Positions 35,305-46,880 of a stretch of DNA of 64,000 bases are shown in pieces (position 1 is the stretch's first letter; each line of letters starts with the position of its first letter). The position numbers were made by a program, and so were the translations under genes. The stretch covers positions 2,621,001 through 2,685,000 of the forward strand of contig JAYKKT010000041.1 of the NCBI GenBank assembly GCA_036023115.1. Reading direction: 5' to 3'. The notes below the pieces were generated by a model. It was not told the origin of the DNA, did no database searches, and saw only the letters and a list, made by a program, of their open reading frames with translations. The stretch comes from Brasenia schreberi (Eukaryota > Streptophyta > Magnoliopsida > Nymphaeales > Cabombaceae).

Positions 35305-35760
35305 GAATCAAGCAGCAAACAAACTAAAAGCTTCAAAACGGCCAGAAGTATACACACTTCCAGACCAACATCAGATAATCAAGTACAAAACGGCTAAGTG
35401 GATTCTTCACCGTCATTGTACTCGATCTTGTGTCATATAAGCATACACAAAACGGAAAGGAGAAAAGTTGGTATGGAAGTAGAAACGGCTAAATTGAAAA
35501 ACTGGTATTACAAAGCGATAATCAAGCAGCAAACAAACTGGTATTGCAAAGTGGATTCTTCATCGTCATTGTACTCGATCTTGTGTCATATAAGCAAACA
35601 CAAAACGGAAAGGAGAAAAGTTGGTATGGAAGTAGAAACGGCTAAGTTGAAAAAACTGGTATTGCAAAGTGATAATCAAGCAGCAAACAAACTAAAAGCT
35701 TCAAAACGGCCAGAAGTATACACACTTCCAGACCAACATCAGATAATTCAAGTACTATCA
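35305..35760. repeat. Compound direct repeat (about 153-bp tandem unit within about 75-bp flanking repeats)
   Basis: GTGGATTCTTCACCGTCATT (35398) recurs at 35552 with the same following 140 bp. The flanking block from AATCAAGCAGCAAACAAACT to ACATCAGATAAT occurs at about 35309-35382 and 35682-35753. A 122-codon plus-strand frame spans the units but has repeat-derived composition. Confidence 0.85.
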
Positions 35761-35978
35761 AGGTGAAATTCTATCAGAACACAACTGGCCGCTAAGACGA
35801 ACAAAATAAGCCCTCCAATTCCAGAGTGCCAACAAAGACAGCAAAGTTCATTAAGAAAAAACACGAAACCCCGTCAAAACAATAACATCCATCATTTACA
35901 CAAGAAATTTCAATATAGACCTTGAAGAAACCAAAGCGAAAACCCCATAATAAGCACAGGAAAGCAAAAGCAACATAC

Positions 35979-36077
35979 ACGAGGGGCTATTTGGTCGGAG
36001 ACGGGATTAAGGAGGGACGCGGTGAGGTCAAAGACGACGCGACCGGCTTTTGAACGGAGGGATCTCTTCGAAACCAT
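35979..36077 (-). CDS. Candidate first exon of an unidentified minus-strand gene (33 codons)
   Basis: ATG at 36077 opens a 33-codon segment (MVSKRSLRSKAGRVVFDLTA..., ending SDQIAPR) that runs cleanly into a GTATGT donor at 35978. It is GC-richer than its surroundings, and the upstream minus-strand sequence (AATGTGGGCCGATC, 36130-36144) looks promoter-like. No downstream exon could be assigned with confidence; the repeats at 35.3-35.76 kb follow. It may be a real gene start, a gene whose downstream part was lost, or chance. I do not recognise the protein. Confidence 0.35.
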
Positions 36078-36371
36078 CTAGATTATGAAGGCATCTCAAA
36101 ACCTCTCAATCCACAACAGAAGAACCTCGCTTTGATCGGCCCACATTGAGGGTTCCCCGTTATTTTCTCCAGAAAGCCGAAGAGAAAGATTGAGTATAAA
36201 AGTAAAGAAGGGCGATGAGACTGCCGTTTGCTTTGCTGAACGGCTGATTTCGACGGTTGAGGAAGAGAACGGTCAACAGTCTGTCCGTTGCGGCTGTGGA
36301 ACTTACGAGAAAGAAACTGAATTCGGTTTTATGCATTCCACGGGTACGGGTACGGTTTCAAGGCAGATAAA

Positions 36372-36955
36372 GATCCGGTTACTGTGCTAAACCAAACCCA
36401 AAACCGACTCGCACTCGTGGTCAGCCTTGATTCTCTTCTAACCTCAACCTAGAACCAAGCCAATATAGGTTTGAATACTTGGAGAACCAAAACAAACCAA
36501 ACCAAACCATTATACAATAAAGAACTGAACCAAATCGAACCATCGGTCTTCATTTGGTTGGGCTTTAAACTACGGCTTTTTGTATATTTTATTATTAAAT
36601 TGTATACCAGGCAAAGCTTTCCAAGTGTCAATTGGTGATTTGTTGTGGACCTTAAGGGTCTTTTGAAAATGAGCTTGGGGACTCTTGGAGCTATCCATGA
36701 TTCAAAACTAAAAGACTTCACTTAGAAGATAAAGGAGAGGAAACTCGAGGAGAGGAAAATGAGGGGTAAAATGAGAAATTTGTAAAAATATGGGCAGGAG
36801 TAGACTAGAAAGTTCATGATGTGCGCTTAGTAATTAGGGATTGGAAATAGTAAATATGGGTTTTAAGAGGGGTGTTTTTAACCTTCAGATTTAGTGTCAG
36901 GTTGTGCATACATACATTTGCATCTTCGGGCACGAGTACTTTTTTTTGAGACAAA
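36372..36955. repeat. Segmental duplication unit A
   Basis: It begins TTACTGTGCTAAACCAAACC and ends near a TTTTAACCTTCAGATTTAG phrase. The same ordered landmarks recur at 36966-38280, where the copy is interrupted by about 850 bp of other sequence. Confidence 0.75.
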
Positions 36956-36965
36956 TATAAAATGA

Positions 36966-37567
36966 AGTTACTGTGCTAAACCAAACCCAAAACCGACTTG
37001 TGTTTGTGGTTAGGTTTGATTCCCTTCTCACATTAACCTAGAATCAAGCCAGTAGAGATTCTCAAATTCTAGTGAACCAAATCAAATCATTAGACTGTGT
37101 TAGATTTGTGATTCTAGGAGAATTGGACCTCGATCTTTTGTACTTACAGTTTTAAGTTCTATTGTGCATCAAATACGAAACTTATTGTCGGCATAAAACT
37201 ATGATTCTATAAGCCAAATTTGAGTTAAAAATATTGGCAAGAGGGGGAATTGAGCTATGTTATCTGAACAGATAAAATTCACACGAAAACTTGGTTAGTC
37301 TTCTCTTGTGTTGCTACTTCACCTTGCAAGAAAACCCAAGCATCAGTTGTACTTGTAAGCCAAACATAGAACCATGTTTATAAACTCATGTTGATCTAGT
37401 CTTGCTACCAGGTAGGGGTGTGCACCGTAATAACCGAACTAAATCAAAATAACCAAAATTGATTGAAATTTGAAAACCAAACCAAACCCAAACCGAATTG
37501 TATAGTTAATCAAACAGAAGCAAATTGAATCAAATTCTGTTATCCGGTTTACTCTTTAATATATATA

Positions 37568-37598
<31 letters not shown>

Positions 37599-38280
37599 GT
37601 ATGTATGTATATGAACATATGTGTATATATGTATACTTATAGATATAAATATGAACATGTGTAATATGTATATGTATATCTATATATACATAAATGCATA
37701 TGTATATATAAACATCTACACCATATATATTATATTTAGTTATTCGGTTTTTAAACCTTAAAAACCAAACCAACAAACTGATAAACCGAAGTTTTATAAA
37801 ACTGTAAATCGAAACCGAAGCTGAAACCAAAACCGAACTGATTTACAGTAGAACCAAACCAAAATAGAAATTTCGGTTCAGTTTGAGTCGATTATTCAAT
37901 TATATCCGAATAATGCTGACCCCTATACCAGGAATATGACACCACCAATCAAACACACCTTATCGTGCAAAGAACTCAACCAAATCAGACCAGGGGGCCT
38001 GATTTAGTTGCGTTATAAACCGTGGATTTGTATGTTTTGATATTATAGCATATACCAAGCAAAGCTCTCCAAGAGTCAATAGGCTGCTCTCAGGCAGAGC
38101 TCGGCGACTGCTGGAGCTATTCATGATTAAAAACTTCACTTAGAAAAGAAAAAGGAGACGAAAATGAGGGACAAAAGGATTGGAATTTGAAAAGAATATA
38201 TGTGGAGAGATTGAAAACTAGGTTTTAAGGAGTATTTTCAACCTTCACATTTAGCGTAAGGTTAAGCCTACATAAATTTG
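36966..38280. repeat. Segmental duplication unit A', expanded by nested insertions
   Basis: It matches 36372-36955 at its left (36966-37092) and right (about 37960-38280) ends. Between them lie the dispersed repeat shared with 34790-35060 and the hAT-like element at 37413-37925. Confidence 0.7.
37413..37925. mobile_element. hAT-like non-autonomous element, 513 bp, TAGGGGT ends
   Basis: The left end is TAGGGGTGTGCACC and the right end, read inverted, is TAGGGGTCAGCATTATTCGG. TACCAGG flanks both sides exactly (37406-37412 and 37926-37932), probably part of an 8-bp duplication. The interior has AACCGAA/TTCGGTT words and a (TATG)n tract but no coding potential. Confidence 0.75.
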
Positions 38281-38370
38281 TAAGGCGCCGTTGCTGTTGT
38301 TGGGAGTTCGATTCTCAAAGGATGCATGTGTGAGTGTGTGCAAGGCTTCAGTCTCCTCTTGTAACAAAAA
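38275..38370 (+). mobile_element. Possible SINE 3' portion with A-rich end
   Basis: GGGAGTTCGATTCTC resembles a tRNA box B. It is followed by GTGTGTGCAAGGCTTCAG and an end CTCTTGTAACAAAAAAA. The box A half is not clear, and the right boundary is the A run at about 38364-38370. Confidence 0.4.
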
Positions 38371-38755
38371 AATATTGCATCTATGAGATATTAGCATTCA
38401 AGAAGATTATGTTTCAAAATCAAATACCATTATGAACATGTGAATCAAATAACTAAAAGGTCTGGAAAACTTAATAAATGGAAAGAAAACCCAAAGACAA
38501 GTTACTAGGCCAGATATGAATCAGATATGAACCAGTCCCCAAATTACTGTAATATCGACTAACACTGACTCATCCCGATCCTTGCAGAAAAGATTGAACA
38601 CCGAAGTTCTTTTTTTACCTCTCTTTTCTGCAGTTGACATTATATGCAGTTCTTAGCAATCGATGATGCAGCTCATGCAGAGATTTTATGATATTAACAT
38701 GCGATTCAAGCGTTTAGAGAGAGTTACCGACTGATCTGCAAATCTGTCTCGGTAG

Positions 38756-38875
38756 ATGTCGCTGCTGCGGATTAAGAGGAGCGTGCACAATCAAGAAGAA
38801 GCCACTGTGAAGATCGGCGACAGCTACAAAGGCTCAGGATTGTTGTTCACAGCCGTCGAAAAGCTTGGAATTCAG
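38756..38875 (+). CDS. Candidate exon of an unidentified plus-strand gene (40 codons)
   Basis: ATG at 38756 opens 40 GC-rich codons (MSLLRIKRSVHNQEEATVKI..., then GDSYKGSGLLFTAVEKLGIQ) that end in CAG before a GTAGC donor. The preceding TCTCGGTAG could alternatively be an acceptor. Composition and the in-phase donor are unlike the surrounding spacer, which is why it is listed. No continuation exon was found before the RTE elements at 41.4 kb. I do not recognise the protein; it may be a truncated gene or captured exon. Confidence 0.35.
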
Positions 38876-39785
38876 GTAGCAGGCAAAACCTCGTTCGAGT
38901 TTCCTTTCCATGGATCCATTTAATGAACTGCCTGACTGAAAGTGTTGGTTTTGTGAAGATTGGAGACAGGAAAGATGAGAAAAAGGGAAAATAGGCTTTA
39001 TTTGCTTTCCAAAAGGACCACCATATATGCAATCTCACTGGCTTTTTCTCATGTAATGCTCTTAAACAATTTATTAATTTTAAAAAAGAAACACTTATTG
39101 TCACACCCTAGCCGTGGACCCCACCGAATGGTCAACTACCCTTTCTAAAAAGTCTATAGTCAACACTATTCAAATAGCTAATTACAAACCAATCAAAATA
39201 TTCTCAATAATTAAAATTTTCAACTCATTGCCAAAGCTTAATCAATTTAAATGACGATCATAACAAGTAGTATAAAATATTAATCTTCTACATTTGATTA
39301 TAAACTCTATGGTTCAAACCTTATCGAAATTGGACTTCAAACAGTCCCGATACGGCCTAAATACTCATTTTGGATATGTCAGATCCAGTTCAGAGATTCA
39401 GATTCATTTTATTTAGTTAAATGAGTCCTGACTCGGTCTAGACCCGGAACCGTGTATCTGTTGGGACACAATAACTGGACACTGTTGTATCCCACCCAAT
39501 ATGACAGACACATAATTATTAATTAGTATCAACAAATAATTAAAAAGAGAAATTCCAAAATATCCTCTATTTAGCTAGAGCATATCCTTCAACTTCAGTT
39601 GGACTCGATTCGGTTTCAGTTAACGCCACATCTTTCATCAAAGTGCTAATCTGGACTCTAGATTGGATTATATCAAGTTAGAATATATAAAACTACAAAA
39701 GAAATCGTGGAATGTCTCAAAGTTTCGGAAGAATCATATTAGGTATGATAATTCTTCACTTATATTTAGGTGTGACCATGACACG
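38876..39785. other. Spacer, nothing recognised
   Basis: AT-rich sequence without element ends or coding frames. Confidence 0.45.
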
Positions 39786-39902
39786 TAGGGGTAAGCATTA
39801 TTCGGGTATAACCGAATAACCCAACCAGTATTTTTATTTCGGTTCAGTTTAGTTTTAAGGTTTAAAAACTGAATAAACCAAAAATCAAAAAAATATATAT
39901 GC

Positions 39903-39964
<62 letters not shown>

Positions 39965-40120
39965 ATGGTGTATATGTTTATATATGCATGTATATATATA
40001 CACGCATATAGGTGTATGTGTATATACATATATAAACATATACACCATATACATATATATATGTATATCGTGTATATACTTATATATATTTATACATATA
40101 TGCACATATATACATACACA

Positions 40121-40213
<93 letters not shown>

Positions 40214-40260
40214 TAGAGGGTAAACTGAATAACGGAACCGAAACATTTCGGTACGGTTTG
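39786..40260. mobile_element. Partial hAT-like element with expanded microsatellites
   Basis: The left end TAGGGGTAAGCATTATTCGG matches the inverted right end of the element at 37413-37925, so it belongs to the same family. It contains an (AT)n array at 39908-39956, ATATAC/TATGTG-rich sequence and a palindromic (CT)n(TA)n(GA)n at 40121-40208. The right terminus could not be fixed. Confidence 0.5.
40121..40208. repeat. Palindromic (CT)n(TA)n(GA)n microsatellite
   Basis: About 12 TC units, about 19 TA units and about 13 GA units, arranged as a nearly perfect inverted repeat. Confidence 0.95.
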
Positions 40261-40451
40261 GCTATAGGTGTATCTATATGCATGATATATATACATCTTT
40301 CTATGTATATGATGTATATGTTTATATATGCATGTATATATATATACACACTCATATAGGTGAATGTGTATATACATATATAAACACATACACCATAGTG
40401 TATATACTTATATATATTTATACATATATGCACATATATACATACACATAC

Positions 40452-41420
40452 CTCATTCTTTCAGTGCTGTCGACAGAAAGGCTTTAAGCCATCACCCTGA
40501 GTTGATGAGAAGTCACACTGTGCGCCACCGTGGATCCCGCTTTGGCAACATGGCGGGCAGCATGCCACAGACAAGAGTCCTACACACATTGCAGGAGCCC
40601 CACATAGTAACTCTGTAAAAAAATGTGGACAGAGAGAGAGAGAGATTGGCTTTGATTTTTACAACCTTCGGATGTGAAGTCAATACAGTCTTCATCCCAA
40701 TTTACATACAAGATAGGTCGAATAACATTTTGGAAGAAGCCGATGTATGCATAGAGATTTATATTGAATCCGGTGGAGCCACTCTTCACCATTAGATCAA
40801 AAGAGAATGACTGATATTTAATTTGTTTTTCCATAACAATGATAGGAAATTATGTAATTCTACTTAAAGATAACCTTTTGTTTTTGTGAGTTTCAGTTTT
40901 TTCATCTCTCTTGATCGAATGGTGAGTTACTTGCATCAGTTTGCATATCAACTGGTTTTCTATCTCTATATGTATAGAGAGAAATTAGCCCATAAATCAA
41001 AAAAGAAATAGCACCAAATACATTTGCTGCACCTACAAAAAATACCAAAATACTTTTCTGTTTTTAAAATTTGAGTTTTAACCACCAATCTTGTTGATCA
41101 AACAATTAAAATTCATGAGAATGTTTAAACATGGATTGATGTGGGCATACTATACCTTCTCTCTCTCTATATATTATCTATCTATCTATCTATATAAACT
41201 AGATCCTATGAGAGAGAGAGAGAGAGAGATCAGATTTGGCCTTGCAAGTAACCATTGTTCGTCACATAGCTATTTGCCGTAGAACCTGTAAACAATATCA
41301 GTGGAATAGTCATTACCACTTGTCCCAGCTTAATGATGCACATGTAGGACAGTGGAACAACTGCTTACTGAACCAGCATAACATAGATACAGCGCAAACA
41401 ATTTGACTCCAAATTGCCTA
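40452..41420. repeat. Segmental repeat, copy 2 of the GPN3 3' flank
   Basis: It is colinear with 11486-12701 from CTCATTCTTTCAGTGCTGTC to CTCCAAATTGCCTA. It stops just before the position corresponding to the GPN3 last exon and abuts RTE LINE sequence at 41421. It lacks the long AT/AG array and about 150 bp present in copy 1. Confidence 0.85.
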
Positions 41421-42633
41421 AGAGAAACTAGTATCACTTGGCTTATAAGATTATTTAATGAAACATAAATAAACTAAAAAATACCGGAAGAGTGGGGGAC
41501 GAGCATAGTCATACTCATATATAAGAACAAGGGAGACATTTAGAATCGTGTGAATTATTGGGGTATCAAGTTGATGAGTCATACTTTGAAATTATGGATA
41601 AAAAATTATTGAATGTAGATTGAGACAAATATGGAGTACAATAGAGGACCAATTTGGATTTACGATAGAAAAATCTACTATTGAGACATTTACATATTAA
41701 GACGTCTTATAAAACATTTTAAAACAAAAAAGGTTCATTAAATATTTATTGATCTAAAAAAATCTTATGATGAGATGCAAGAGATATTCTTTAGAGAACC
41801 TTGGAGAAGAGAGGTATCCGATTCATATACATCAATCTTATAAGAGATATGTATCATAGTACACAAACATGTGTGAGAACCCATGAAAGTACGATAGATT
41901 TTTTTGAAGGTAATATTCGATTATGTCAAGGATCAACTTTAAGTTTATATTTATTTATATTGGTCATTGACGAGTTAACTCCGCCCATGAAAGGATTACC
42001 CTTGCATTGTCGATCCCAAGCCCGGACAAAGGAGGAGGGTTGTGTTAAGCTTTCGACAGCTAGCGTAAAACTTCGTCGGATTTTTATAACATGGATTACA
42101 AAAATTATGAGCATTGCTTTGGGGCATTCCCGCCTAGCGACGTGCTGTAGAGCCCGAATGTAGTAAGAAGTAAGCAAGGGCCACTACATTTTCGCCTGAA
42201 TGTAGTGAATCAATTGCAGAGAGGGTTCTCACATCATGAACGGGTGTGGGTAAAGAAGTTAGTCCCGCTACATTGCCGCCCGAATGTAGTGAAAAATTTT
42301 CAGAGAAGGTCTTCGCATTTTGATTATGGACGGATGCAGGGGGTAAGGAAGCTAGTCCTAGATAATAAGATTCGTATTGGTTCTTAGAATATCGGAACAT
42401 TATCTAGTAAGCTAATGGAGGTGGTAGATATTATGATTCGGAGAAAGATTCATATTCTATGTTTACAAAAGACAAAATGGGTTGGAGAAAAAGCAAAGGA
42501 GATAGAGGATACATGTTTTAAATTATAGTACTCAGGTAAAGAAAAGGCTCGAAGCGGAGTTGGTATTATCATAAATAAAGATTTAAAGGAGAGTGTAGTA
42601 GACATACAACGATATGGTGACCGAATCATAACG

Positions 42634-43242
42634 TTGAAATTAGTGTTAGGATTAGAGGTTTTGAATATAGTTTGTGCTTACGCACTCCAAGTAGGACTGG
42701 AAGATAGTATAAAGACATTTTTTTGGGAAGAGTTAGATAAGGTGTTTCAAAAGATTCTACAAAGGGAGATGATTTGTTTAGGAGGAGATTTAAATGGACA
42801 TGTCGGTAAAGAGGTATTAGGATATCAAGGGATTCATGAAAACTTTGGTTTTGGGAATATAAACAAGGAAGGTAGGGAGATTTTAAATTTTGCTATGGCA
42901 TTTGATCTCTTTATAGTCAATACAATCTTCAAAAAACGAGATGAACATTTAATTACTTATAAGAGTGGCTTATCACAAATACAAATTGATTACTTTATTT
43001 GTAGAAAAAAAGATAGAGCGTGTTGTAAAGATTGTAAGGTAATTCTAGGAGAAAGCTTAAACACCCAACATCGACTTTTAGTTATGAATTTACAAATAAA
43101 AAAGTGGACAAAGAAGAAAAGAGTGTATCGAGTTATTCGGACTAAATGGTGGAACCTCAAAAGCGAGAAAAAAGATATATTTAAACAGAAAGTCCTTCAA
43201 GGAGATGTTTGGAATTATGTTGGTACACCCTGTGATATGTGA
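42634..43242 (+). pseudogene. RTE LINE endonuclease/linker segment
   Basis: This 202-codon open stretch holds the middle and end of the APE-like endonuclease: [36 protein letters not shown] and QIDYFICRK. The linker ([24 protein letters not shown]) follows and ends at a TGA where the sister copy at 54671-55126 reads W. The true N-terminus lies upstream (about 42370) across stops. Confidence 0.9.
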
Positions 43243-43786
43243 AACAATATGGCTATACATATTAGGAAAGTTGCAAAAGATGTGTTAGGGGGTATCTAAG
43301 GGAGGTGTACTGGCACAAAAAGAAGCTTGGTGGTGGAGTGAAGTAGCATAAAATAAAATCAAGGCAAAGAGGGCATGTTACAAATTATATTATGCTAAGA
43401 AAACTAGTGAAACTTTAGAAGCTTATAAGAAAGCAAAAAAGAAAGCAAAAAAGGCCGTTAGTGAAGCAAAAGCTAAGATTTGGGATGACTTATATAAAAA
43501 GCTCAACTCAAAAGAGGGTGAAGGAGATATTTTTAGGATAGCTAGGGCTAGAGATAAGAAAACTAAATATCTTAATTATGTTAGATGCATAAAAGACGAG
43601 GATGAAAAAATTCTAGTGGCAAATGATGATATAAGAAATAGATGGAAAAACTATTTTTATAATCTTTTTAATGAAAATAAAGATGTTAGTATTAGTTTAG
43701 GAGATTTAGCCAACTCATAAAAGTATATAAACCACAATTTCTACCGACGTATTCAAAAGAATGAAGTCAAAGAGGCTCTTAAACAT

Positions 43787-44617
43787 ATGAAGTGTGGTAA
43801 ATCGGTAGGACCAGATAATATTCCTATAGAAGTTTGGAAAATAATAGGAGAAATAGGAATAACTTGGCTCACAAGACTATTTAATGAAATATGGAAAAAC
43901 CAAAAGATGTCCGAGGAATGGAGAGCAAGTACACTTATACCCATATATAAGAACAAGGGAGATATTCAAAATTGTGCGAATTATCAAGGTATCAAGTTAA
44001 TGAGTCATACTATGAAATTATGGGAAAGAATTATCGAACGTAGGTTAAGACAAGTATCAAGTACAACAGAGAACCAATTTGGGTTCATGCCAGGCAGATC
44101 TACTATTGAAGCGATTCACCTTTTGAGACGTCTTATGAAACATTTTAGAGCAAAAAAGAAAGGCCTTCACATGATATTTATTGATCTAGAAAAAGCTTAT
44201 GATAGGGTACCGAGGGAGGTTCTTTGGAGAACTTTGGAAAAAAAAGGTATCCCATTGACATATATTAACCTTATAAGAGACATGTATGATGGTTTAAAAA
44301 CATGTGTGAGGACTCATGAAGGAACGACAGACTTCTTTGAAGTTAATATTGGGTTACATCAAGGATCAATTTTAAGCCCATACTTATTTATAATGGTGAT
44401 GGATGAGTTAACAAAATATATTCAAGATGAAGTACCTTGGTGTATGTTATTTGCAGATGATATTGTATTAGTGGAGGAGTCTAAGGAAAAAGTTAATAGA
44501 AAATTGGAACTATGGAGAGAAACATTAGAAAGTAAAGGCCTTCGACTTAGTAGAACAAAGACAAAATATATGGAATGTAAGTTTGATCATTTGGTTACTT
44601 CAGAGGACAGAAATTAA
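43787..44617 (+). pseudogene. RTE LINE reverse transcriptase core
   Basis: This 276-codon open stretch contains RT fingers and palm blocks in order: [81 protein letters not shown] and [13 protein letters not shown]. The FADD metal-binding site is intact. It ends in a frameshift after LVTSEDRN relative to the 53.4-kb copy. The enzyme would reverse-transcribe LINE RNA at nicked chromosomal DNA, but the gene is broken on both sides. Confidence 0.92.
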
Positions 44618-44822
44618 AATAGGCACATATTGAATTCCTGAGAAGGAAAGTTTTAAATACCTAGGGTCAGTTTTTCAGAGTGATGAAAGAATTGATGGAG
44701 ATGTTACGCATAGAATAAATGTTGGTTGGTTAAAATGGGGAGGAGCATCAGGTATTCTTTATGATAAGAAGATACCATTAAAATTAAAAGGTAAATATTA
44801 TAGAGCAGCAATTAGGCCTGCC

Positions 44823-45188
44823 ATGTTTTATGGTTCCGAGTGTTGGTCAGTTAATCATCAACATGTACAAAAGATGTCTGTGATACAAATAAAGATGTTG
44901 AGATGGATGAGTGGTCATACAAGAAAAGACCGTATACATAATGAGGTTATTAGAAACAAAGTAGGAGTGGCACCAATAGAGGATAAAATCAGAGAACATC
45001 GTTTAAGATGGTTTGGACATATAGAAAGAAGATCAAAAGAAGAGCCTGTAAGAAGGTTAGAAAAACTAAATTTGGAAAGTATTAAAAGAGGTAGAGAACG
45101 ACTACAAAAGTGTTGGAAAGAAATAATAAAGAACGATCTAGCTTATTGGGAGTTGACTGCTAACATGGCACAAGATAGGGATCTGTGA
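44823..45188 (+). pseudogene. RTE LINE C-terminal domain
   Basis: A 121-codon segment with [40 protein letters not shown] and [18 protein letters not shown], typical of the end of plant RTE-clade polyproteins. It ends at RDL-stop where the related copy at about 26868 reads RDLW, so the last residues are lost. Confidence 0.88.
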
Positions 45189-46395
45189 AAACAAAGAATC
45201 CATGTAGCTGACCCCGTCTAGTATGGGAAAAGGCTTAGTTGTTGTTGTTGTTGTTGTTGTTGGTCATTGACGAGTTGTGTATGTTATGTATGGATGACAT
45301 TATGTTAGTAGATGAGCCTAATAGAAAAGTTAATAGTAAATTATAGAAAGAAACATTAGAATGTAAATGAATTTGACTTAGTAGAACAAAGATAAAATAT
45401 ATTGAATGCAAATTTGATCATTTGGTTACTTCAGGTGATAAAAAAAATTAAGATTGACATGTATTGCATTCCTAATAAGAAAAGTTTTAAATATTTAGAA
45501 TTAGTTTTTTAGAGCGATATAAAAATTGATAAATATGTTACACATAAAATTAATGCAAGTTGGTTAAAATAGAGAGTTACGTGAAGTATTCTATGTAACA
45601 AGAAGATACCATTAAAGTTGAAAAGTAAATACTATAAAGCAACAATTAGACTTATTATGTTATATGGTTTTGAGTGTTGGGCAATTAATCATTAATATGT
45701 ACAAAAGATGTTCATGACACACAATGAGGTTATTAGAAACAAATTGAGAGTTACACCAATAGATGATAGAACGAGAGAAAATCATTTAAGATGGTTTGGA
45801 TACATAGAAAGATGATAACACAAAGCTCCGATAAAAAGGTACGAGAAACTAGATGTTGACAATGTTAAAAGAGGAAGAGGAAGACCATAAAAAGTGTTAG
45901 AAAATAATAAGGAATGATCTACCTTACAGTGAGTTAACTGTTAGCATGACAGCTAGTATGAGAAAAGGCTTAGTTGTTCTTGTATCCCTACGTTTATCGT
46001 GAACTTTTAGGTTCACTCTTTTTTTTTTCAATTCCAAGTGCTGATTACTTCAATCCAATTATCTGCACTGAGATACCTTATCTAACCTGAAATCAAAAGG
46101 GTTATGTTCTTATATTGAGTTTCATACAGTAAGTTTAATTTGGAGTTATACGAGCACAATGATCACTAAGAGGATACAAGTGAGGGACATCCATCCTAAT
46201 CAAACCACATTATCAGCCTTTTGCTGCATATAAAGCACTTACTGTTAAAAAAGATCACCAAATTTGAAAGTTCGTAATTCTATATTACGTATAGCACACT
46301 TAAAAGATGGCTGAGAACTGGTAGATGGTTGGTGGTGGACAGAGATGGTAGAAGTGTGTCCTAAGTCTGAGTAGATGCATCAGCTGCACTCAAAT

Positions 46396-46880
46396 TAGAG
46401 GTGTAATATAGCTGAGTCGAACTGGCAGATAGCCATAATCGAGCTTGAATCTCCAGGCTTGAGCTATATTCAAGCCACTCGAGCACGTTAGGCTCGTTTA
46501 AGCTTGTTGGGCTCATAATAAGAGAAACAGAAGGAGGAGAAAATTTAAAAAGATGGTGGGATCACATGAAGCGAGGAGAAAGGGGGGGGGGGGGGAACCA
46601 AGTTAAATGTGAGAGTGGAGAAGAGAAGGCTCGGTGGATGAGATTCCTTATATATAGAGTGGAGAAGAGAAGGCTGGGTGGATGAGATTCATTATATATA
46701 CCATACATGTAAATATATGTAAAGCTCAATTAGGCTCACAACCTACTCAAGCCAAGTAGTGGAGAGCTCATACATGTCAAGCTTGATTCAAACTTCAAGC
46801 TCGATACGACTGAGCCACGTTCAAGTATCATTGAGCTGCTCTCCAATAGCTTGTAAGTAGCTCGGCTTACTCAACCCCTA
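46396..46880. mobile_element. hAT-like non-autonomous element, 485 bp
   Basis: The left end is TAGAGGTGTAATATAGC and the right end, read inverted, is TAGGGGTTGAGTAAGCCGAG. ACTCAAAT (46388-46395) and CCTCAAAT (46881-46888) form a 7-of-8 target duplication. The interior is rich in GCTCGA/TCGAGC words, includes a 16-G run at about 46581-46596 and contains a 44-bp tandem pair at about 46613-46700. Confidence 0.75.

Larger units (their letters stand above)
41977..45260 (+). mobile_element. Near full-length RTE LINE (3.28 kb), inactivated
   Basis: TGGTCATTGACGAGTT flanks it exactly (41961-41976 and 45261-45276, 16 bp). The 5' leader is about 41977-42360. The APE-type endonuclease is at 42370-43240 (IGS-NIGTL, LGGDLNGHVG). 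The RT is at 43720-44617 ([14 protein letters not shown]). A C-terminal segment is at 44823-45188, followed by (TTG)n. Inactivating changes include a stop for the GSW tryptophan (42385-42387), a stop at 43240, an extra G near 43296, a stop at about 43718, a frameshift after SED near 44607 and a stop for RDLW near 45186. The catalytic FADD is intact. Confidence 0.93.
41421..45985 (+). mobile_element. Older RTE LINE remnant, interrupted by a younger RTE LINE
   Basis: The left part is 41421-41976, starting in RT ([14 protein letters not shown]) and reaching LFILVIDEL. The right part, 45277-45985, resumes at the metal-binding region (CMLCMDDIMLVDEP) and continues to the GGCTTAGTTGTTC tail. It is highly mutated, with many stops, and is 5'-truncated. 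The interrupting element is 41977-45260. Confidence 0.85.

Noticed and set aside
35398..35766. 122-codon ORF with duplicated peptide
   Set aside because: Consequence of the 153-bp tandem duplication; it has no start context or homology.
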